Shown: piece after piece, positions 59,785 to 64,000 of the stretch
Layout of the letters: each line of letters begins with the position of its first letter
How positions within the stretch are numbered: the first letter of the stretch is position 1
From: JAKAFX01 sp049965715
Lineage (GTDB): Archaea; Thermoplasmatota; Thermoplasmata; Thermoplasmatales; Thermoplasmataceae
Reading direction: 5' to 3'
DNA length: 64,000 nt
Assembly: GCA_049965715.1 (NCBI GenBank)
Contig: JBMFWA010000007.1
Span: 1 to 64,000, forward strand
Program-made: the position numbers and the translations under genes
Notes under the pieces: generated by a model
Told to the model about the DNA's origin: nothing
Seen by the model: the letters and a program-made list of their open reading frames with translations, nothing else
The model's database searches: none

Positions 59785-60272
59785 CTCTTGTAGCCTATAT
59801 CTCTAAGGAAGTTAATTCTCTCTGCTCTGGCATCACGGTCTTCCACACCAAGCGGGGAGTATCCGTCTATCACACCGATTATGCCGCCTCCTCTTTTGTT
59901 TCTGGCAACTATCACGGTGAGCGGATTGGAGGTCGCGGCCATTACATAACCTACCTCCTGGCAGGACTTCACAGCATTAAGGATGTTTATGGGATATGCC
60001 TTTCTTAAAACTATGAGAAATGTATGTCCTGATCCAATCATTTTCAGGTTTTCGGATGCAAGCTTGATCAACTGATCTGAATTGCCATCCGTCCGGATAA
60101 GCCTTTTTCCAGAAGCTTCTGAAAATCCTATACCGAATTCGCACTGAGGTACGCTGGTGGTCACGATCTCAGTCAAATCCTCTATGGTCTTAATGAAATG
60201 GGAATAACCAAGCACAACGTTGCAATCTTCAGGATACACAAGGTCCACTTCCTCAATTTCCATGGTTTTCAC
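59775..60272 (-). CDS. Adenosine-specific kinase
   Basis: A 165-residue protein of the adenosine-specific kinase family, found mainly in archaea. It has CNVVLGYSHFIKTIEDL, SEASGKRLIRTDGN, the HTFLIVLRKAYPINILNAVK core and a conserved C-terminal GGGIIGVIDGYSPLGVEDRD, RINFLRDIGYKRGP. The family end normally falls at about this point, so the natural C-terminus is intact. The final codons and TAG stop lie within tRNA-Arg(CCG), an overlap of ten bases on the same strand. Starts with ATG in a low-GC promoter region divergent from elp3. Confidence 0.86.
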   Translation of the reverse strand: MKTMEIEEVDLVYPEDCNVVLGYSHFIKTIEDLTEIVTTSVPQCEFGIGFSEASGKRLIRTDGNSDQLIKLASENLKMIGSGHTFLIVLRKAYPINILNAVKSCQEVGYVMAATSNPLTVIVARNKRGGGIIGVIDGYSPLGVEDRDARAERINFLRDIGYKRGP

Positions 60273-60345
60273 ATATAGTGAATTGGAATAAAAATTTCGT
60301 TAATACAGTGCAGTTTAATTAATCGTTATTATTCTACCATGGAAA

Positions 60346-61911
60346 ATGATTCAAAGCAACTCAGATGATTTCTTCTCGGAAATCATTCAAGAGATAAAAA
60401 CTGGAAAAATACGTTCTAAGGAGGAATTACAGAACGAAAAGATGAAACTCTCCAAAAAATATTCTCTGAACTCTATTCCGGGCGATTCTGAAATCCTGAG
60501 TCTTGGGCATTTCGATCCCGATGAGAAAAAAATACTGAGAATCAAAAGAACAAGAACAATCTCTGGAGTTGCAGTGGTAGCTGCAATGACCTCGCCTGAT
60601 TCATGTCCTCATGGGAAGTGCATATATTGTCCGGGAGGAGTAGACAACAACTCTCCGCAGGCCTATACGGGCTATGAACCGGCAGCGCTCAGGGGCAGGG
60701 ATAACAATTATGTTCCATATGACGAGGTATTCAACAGGCTGAAGCAGCTGGAAACCATAGGACACGATACTTCAAAAGTCGATCTTATCATCATGGGAGG
60801 CACGTTCACCGCAAGGCCGGATTCTTACCAGAAGTACTTCATAAAAGGCTGTATTGATGCAATGAATGGTTTTGAATCAAGGAATATTGAGGAATCAATA
60901 CTTTACAACGAGACTTCAAGGAGAAGATGCATAGGTCTGACTGTGGAAACCAAGCCTGACTGGTATATGGAAAGGGAAATAGACACCTCACTTGATTATG
61001 GAACAACCAAGGTGGAACTTGGGGTTCAGGTACTGTCTGAGAACGTTCTGAAGATCAATAATCGCGGCCATGGCCTTGATGAGATAATAAAATCGACCAG
61101 GCTCTCCAGAGACGCAGGAATAAAAATTGTTTATCACCTCATGCCGGGGATGTACGGGTCTTCCTTAGAGGATGACAAGAAAAGCTTTGATATGATGATA
61201 AATGACCAGAATTTTAAGCCTGATATGCTCAAGATTTACCCAACCCTGGTTGTTAAGGGGACCTCTTTGTACAAGCTGTGGAAAGCTGGAAAATATGTTC
61301 CTCCCGATACAGAATCCATCATAGATCTCCTCACTTATTACATGGAGAAAATGCCACCGTGGATCAGGATACAGAGAATCCAGAGAGATATCCCTGTAAA
61401 ATTCATAGAAGCCGGTGTCAAGAGGAGTGACATAAGGAATCTTGTGGAAGACAATGTTAGAAATCACGGCATCCAAAGCAGAGAAATAAGATCAAGGGAA
61501 ATTGCCAGGATAAAAAAGGGTCAGCCAATTTTCCTGAAGCGTCAGGACTATGATGCAGGATACGGAAAGGAAATCTTTCTCTCCTATGAAACGGAAGACG
61601 GGTTCATCGCAGGATTCCTGAGGTTGAGAATTCCCTCCGAATATGCACACAGGCAGGAAATACTTGGAAATTCAATAATAAGGGAAGTGAAGGTATTTGG
61701 GGAAGTGGTGCCAATAGGAAAGGAAAGTCTGGAGTGGCAGCACAAAGGTATAGGCAGAGAACTTATAGGATTTGCAGAATCCATCTCCAGGGATGAATAT
61801 GACAGAGACGGCATTCTAGTGATCAGTGGCATTGGCGTCAGGGAATATTTCAGGAGACTAGGTTATGAGAGAAAAGGTCCTTATATGTTTAAAGCCTTGA
61901 AGTCCGATTGA
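60346..61911 (+). CDS. elp3: tRNA uridine(34) acetyltransferase Elp3
   Basis: A radical SAM enzyme with a GNAT domain that makes 5-carboxymethyluridine at tRNA wobble position 34. The 521 residues have the cluster-binding SCPHGKCIYCPGGVDNN near residues 86-102, VDLIIMGGTFTARP, VTVETKPDW-like GLTVETKPDW, ELGVQVLSENVL and the GNAT motif EWQHKGIGRELIGFAESI near the C-terminus. Archaeal Elp3 acts without the other Elongator subunits. The ATG at 60346 has a TTTAATTAAT box about 28 bases upstream and is probably leaderless; the out-of-frame ATG at 60339 is not used. Confidence 0.94.
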   Translation: MIQSNSDDFFSEIIQEIKTGKIRSKEELQNEKMKLSKKYSLNSIPGDSEILSLGHFDPDEKKILRIKRTRTISGVAVVAAMTSPDSCPHGKCIYCPGGVDNNSPQAYTGYEPAALRGRDNNYVPYDEVFNRLKQLETIGHDTSKVDLIIMGGTFTARPDSYQKYFIKGCIDAMNGFESRNIEESILYNETSRRRCIGLTVETKPDWYMEREIDTSLDYGTTKVELGVQVLSENVLKINNRGHGLDEIIKSTRLSRDAGIKIVYHLMPGMYGSSLEDDKKSFDMMINDQNFKPDMLKIYPTLVVKGTSLYKLWKAGKYVPPDTESIIDLLTYYMEKMPPWIRIQRIQRDIPVKFIEAGVKRSDIRNLVEDNVRNHGIQSREIRSREIARIKKGQPIFLKRQDYDAGYGKEIFLSYETEDGFIAGFLRLRIPSEYAHRQEILGNSIIREVKVFGEVVPIGKESLEWQHKGIGRELIGFAESISRDEYDRDGILVISGIGVREYFRRLGYERKGPYMFKALKSD

Positions 61912-61976
61912 TACGGTGGGACTATTTAAATTTGTCAAATATTATTAAATAACTGCATGAGATTGAAAGGTGAAAC

Positions 61977-62066
61977 ATGAGCGCTGGTGTGATAGCAGTA
62001 GGGGTTGTTACTTTTCTCATCGCTTTGTACCTCTTTTACTCAATACTGGAGGCTGAAAAACTTTGA
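61977..62066 (+). CDS. kdpF: KdpF, small subunit of the K+-transporting ATPase
   Basis: A 29-residue single-helix membrane peptide (MSAGVIAVGVVTFLIALYLF and a short ILEAEKL end) that stabilises the Kdp complex. GAAAGGTGA precedes the ATG. The stop overlaps the TTG start of kdpA. Upstream TATTTAAATTT and ATTATTAAATAA boxes offer promoter candidates for a kdpFAB operon. Confidence 0.85.
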   Translation: MSAGVIAVGVVTFLIALYLFYSILEAEKL

Positions 62067-63838
62067 GTTACACAGTTCCTAATATTAATCACAGTTCCTC
62101 GTTCTGGATCAACCTGTTTCTTAACAACAGGGCATTATCCGGGTTTATCATAATACTTATCTATCTTGCAGTGGCCAGTCTCTTTGCCTATCTCATATCT
62201 GATCACATTGCCAAGATATACAGGGGAGAGAAGACATCCATATCCAGATATACAGATAAATTTGTGATTTTTTTTGAGAAGATCATAGGCGAGGACTCTA
62301 AAAAGGAAATGAAATTCCGGGAATATTTCAAGAGTCTTATCATTTTTAACTTAATTGCTGGAATCATTGCATTTATTCTTCTCTACTTCGAGAATATGAT
62401 TCCGTTCAACCATTCTTCAGTGGGAATGAATCTTTCGCTTACGGTGAACACTGTTGTGAGCTTCCTGACGAATACCAATCTCCAGCACTATTCCAACCCG
62501 TTGAGACTTACATATTTCAGTCAGACATTCGTGCTGATCGGTCTTATGTATCTGGCGCCCGCAACAGGTTTCGCAGCCTCTATGGCATTTGTAAGGGGTA
62601 TACTGACAGAGAAGGGGCATCTGGGCAACTTCTATCATGATTTCCTGATTTCCATATTTGAGCTGTTTCTTCCACTTTCAATACTGATAACAATTTTTCT
62701 GATACTTCTTGGAATTCCTGAAACCACATTGTCCATAATGAATGTGCATCCTTTCTTTTCAGCATCTACCACACCAGTTCCACTTGGATCTGTTGCATCG
62801 TGGGAATCAATCAAGAATCTTGGAACAAACGGTGGCGGATTCTACGGGGCAAACGCAGCATTTCCATTCGAGAACCCCAACTGGATCACAAATCTGATCG
62901 AATTTACTTCGTTCATACTTATACCTCTCGGTTCAATAATATCACTTGGCAAAGTTTTTGAAAAGAAACAGTTCGGGCAGATGCTCTTTGGGGTCATCAT
63001 GGCCTTTTTTATACTGGGTGCTGCCATAACATTCATAGGTGAGTATGTCGGAATTCCTGCCTTGAGCAGCCTTGGCATCACATATACGGGAAATATGGTA
63101 GGAAAGGAAACATCTCTTGGAATAGCACAGTCATCAGTATTTGCTGTCGGTGCAACCATGACTTCAACCGGGGCAGCAAACGGGGCATTGATTTCATATA
63201 CTCCGCTTGGCATTCTTGGCATACTGATACCATTGCTTATGAATGATCCGCTTGGGGGTGCGGGCACTTCAGTTCTCAATATCTTCACTTTTGTTATTTT
63301 TACAGCATTTATTGCATCTCTAATGGTGGGAAGATTACCGGAAATCATGAGAATTAAACTTGGATCCAAGGAGATCAAATACTCAACGCTCTCCCTTATC
63401 ACACATCCTCTTATCGTAATGATTCCGCTCGGGTTTACTCTGGCATATTCATTTGCAATGGGGACGTTCGTTAATTCACAGCCGGACAGGATAACTTCTC
63501 TGCTGTACGAATACACGAGTTCAGCATCGAACAATGGATCCGAGATAGGAGGATTTCTGACAAACCAGGCTTTCTTTAATTACATGGATTCTGCAATCAT
63601 GCTTCTCGGAAGGTATCTAATCATTGGTTTTCAACTGGTTATAGCCCAGTCGCTTTCAGCCAAGGCCCCGAAGTCTGAAGGGGAAAATGCAGTGAGATTG
63701 GGATCATTTCCCTTCGCGGTCACACTTTTTTCTGTCATGATAATAGTAGGTCTCCTATCATTCTTTCCGGTACTTGTTCTCGGTCCCCTCCTGTCTCTTG
63801 CCAGGGATTTCGGACTTGTGGTAGGTGAGATTCTGTGA
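62063..63838 (+). CDS. kdpA: Potassium-transporting ATPase subunit KdpA
   Basis: The channel-like subunit of the high-affinity K+ uptake ATPase; 591 residues and about ten membrane helices. Selectivity-filter-like loops are FLTNTNLQHYS, GTNGGGFYGANAAFPFENP, GATMTSTGAANGALIS and LTNQAFFNYMDSAIMLLGRY. The start is TTG at 62063, overlapping the kdpF stop, with GGAGG before it. A 230-codon minus-strand open frame within it is a shadow. Confidence 0.95.
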   Translation: MSYTVPNINHSSSFWINLFLNNRALSGFIIILIYLAVASLFAYLISDHIAKIYRGEKTSISRYTDKFVIFFEKIIGEDSKKEMKFREYFKSLIIFNLIAGIIAFILLYFENMIPFNHSSVGMNLSLTVNTVVSFLTNTNLQHYSNPLRLTYFSQTFVLIGLMYLAPATGFAASMAFVRGILTEKGHLGNFYHDFLISIFELFLPLSILITIFLILLGIPETTLSIMNVHPFFSASTTPVPLGSVASWESIKNLGTNGGGFYGANAAFPFENPNWITNLIEFTSFILIPLGSIISLGKVFEKKQFGQMLFGVIMAFFILGAAITFIGEYVGIPALSSLGITYTGNMVGKETSLGIAQSSVFAVGATMTSTGAANGALISYTPLGILGILIPLLMNDPLGGAGTSVLNIFTFVIFTAFIASLMVGRLPEIMRIKLGSKEIKYSTLSLITHPLIVMIPLGFTLAYSFAMGTFVNSQPDRITSLLYEYTSSASNNGSEIGGFLTNQAFFNYMDSAIMLLGRYLIIGFQLVIAQSLSAKAPKSEGENAVRLGSFPFAVTLFSVMIIVGLLSFFPVLVLGPLLSLARDFGLVVGEIL

Positions 63839-64000
63839 AATTCACTATTGACTCAGAGAAGATTAAAACCACTGCTATTGCAACTTTCAGGCAATTCAAC
63901 CCTTTATTTGAACTGAGGAATCCTGTGATGTTTGTAACTGAAATTGCTTTTTTGTTCTCAATAGTCATGGCGATTTTACCTTCTTATTTCGGTCTCCCAA
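63835..64000 (+). CDS. kdpB: Potassium-transporting ATPase subunit KdpB, 5' part
   Basis: The P-type ATPase subunit; only the first 55 codons are inside the window. The product begins MKFTIDSEKIKTT and contains FNPLFELRNPVMFVTEIAFLFS, the hallmark N-terminal segment of KdpB. The GTG start overlaps the TGA of kdpA, and TAGGTGA lies just before it. Catalytic motifs (DKTGT and others) would follow downstream. Confidence 0.92.
   Translation, partial: MKFTIDSEKIKTTAIATFRQFNPLFELRNPVMFVTEIAFLFSIVMAILPSYFGLP

Noticed and set aside
62842..63534. 230-codon minus-strand open frame inside kdpA
   Set aside because: It is a mirror of the strongly conserved kdpA coding frame; the product has no recognisable family and no start signal.

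Overview
This window looks like chromosomal DNA of an archaeon of the order Thermoplasmatales or a close relative. The evidence is archaeal information-processing genes throughout: RadB, FEN1 with a PCNA-binding tail, aMBF1, fibrillarin, L7Ae, S28e, L24e, aIF5B, Rpo7, Spt4, S24e, S27ae, Rpo11 and archaeal-type ProRS, AspRS and TyrRS. These sit beside genes typical of acidophilic heterotrophs: a sulfide:quinone-reductase-like gene with a DUF1641 partner, KdpFAB, an Nramp-type transporter, malic enzyme and P5C dehydrogenase. Many first-in-operon genes have an AT-rich TATA-like box about 25-30 bases before the start codon and no ribosome binding site, so they are probably leaderless. Genes inside operons carry GGAG or GGTGA Shine-Dalgarno sequences. 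The genus cannot be settled from sequence alone.

Layout: 0-9.6 kb holds the tail of an IS4/IS1634-like transposase, a debranching-enzyme-like glycosidase, fen1, a tiny CWC zinc protein, the proS-HAD phosphatase-radB operon, an S49 peptidase, aspS and a 3-hydroxyacyl-CoA dehydrogenase. 9.6-17.8 kb holds aMBF1, flpA, a DUF5680 protein, a cupin, GNAT proteins, malic enzyme, a divergent pair of orphan proteins and a cation:proton antiporter. 17.8-26.6 kb holds a translation operon (L7Ae-S28e-L24e-ndk-aIF5B), speD with an exchanger-like membrane protein, a winged-helix regulator, lipB, P5C dehydrogenase and an SDR. 26.6-34.7 kb holds a very long Lhr helicase, then rpo7-spt4-dephospho-CoA kinase-S24e-S27ae-DUF763.

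34.7-45.5 kb is more accessory: two small membrane proteins, an HTH-TRASH metal-type regulator, an OYE-like flavoprotein, an AbrB-like mini-protein, and a tightly overlapping operon smc-scpA-(Cas4-like N half)-(Cas4-like C half)-tyrS. This operon is the most interesting part. A membrane-anchored Fe-S PD-(D/E)XK nuclease appears split into two adjacent genes and is translationally coupled to the SMC/kleisin pair.

45.5-64 kb holds threonine synthase, OsmC, SQR-like/DUF1641, rpo11-trmG10, DUF488, an MFS-deoC operon, a D-2-hydroxyacid dehydrogenase, a TDG/Mug glycosylase, an HPP-like protein, the Nramp-type gene with a perfect DtxR-like palindrome at its promoter, a hemerythrin-like protein, a 50-residue C/H-rich protein, tRNA-Arg(CCG) whose 5' end contains the stop codon of the adenosine-specific kinase gene, elp3 and the start of the kdp operon (kdpF, kdpA, 5' end of kdpB).

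I saw no CRISPR array, rRNA gene or prophage. All family assignments are from motif recognition by eye; no database search was run.
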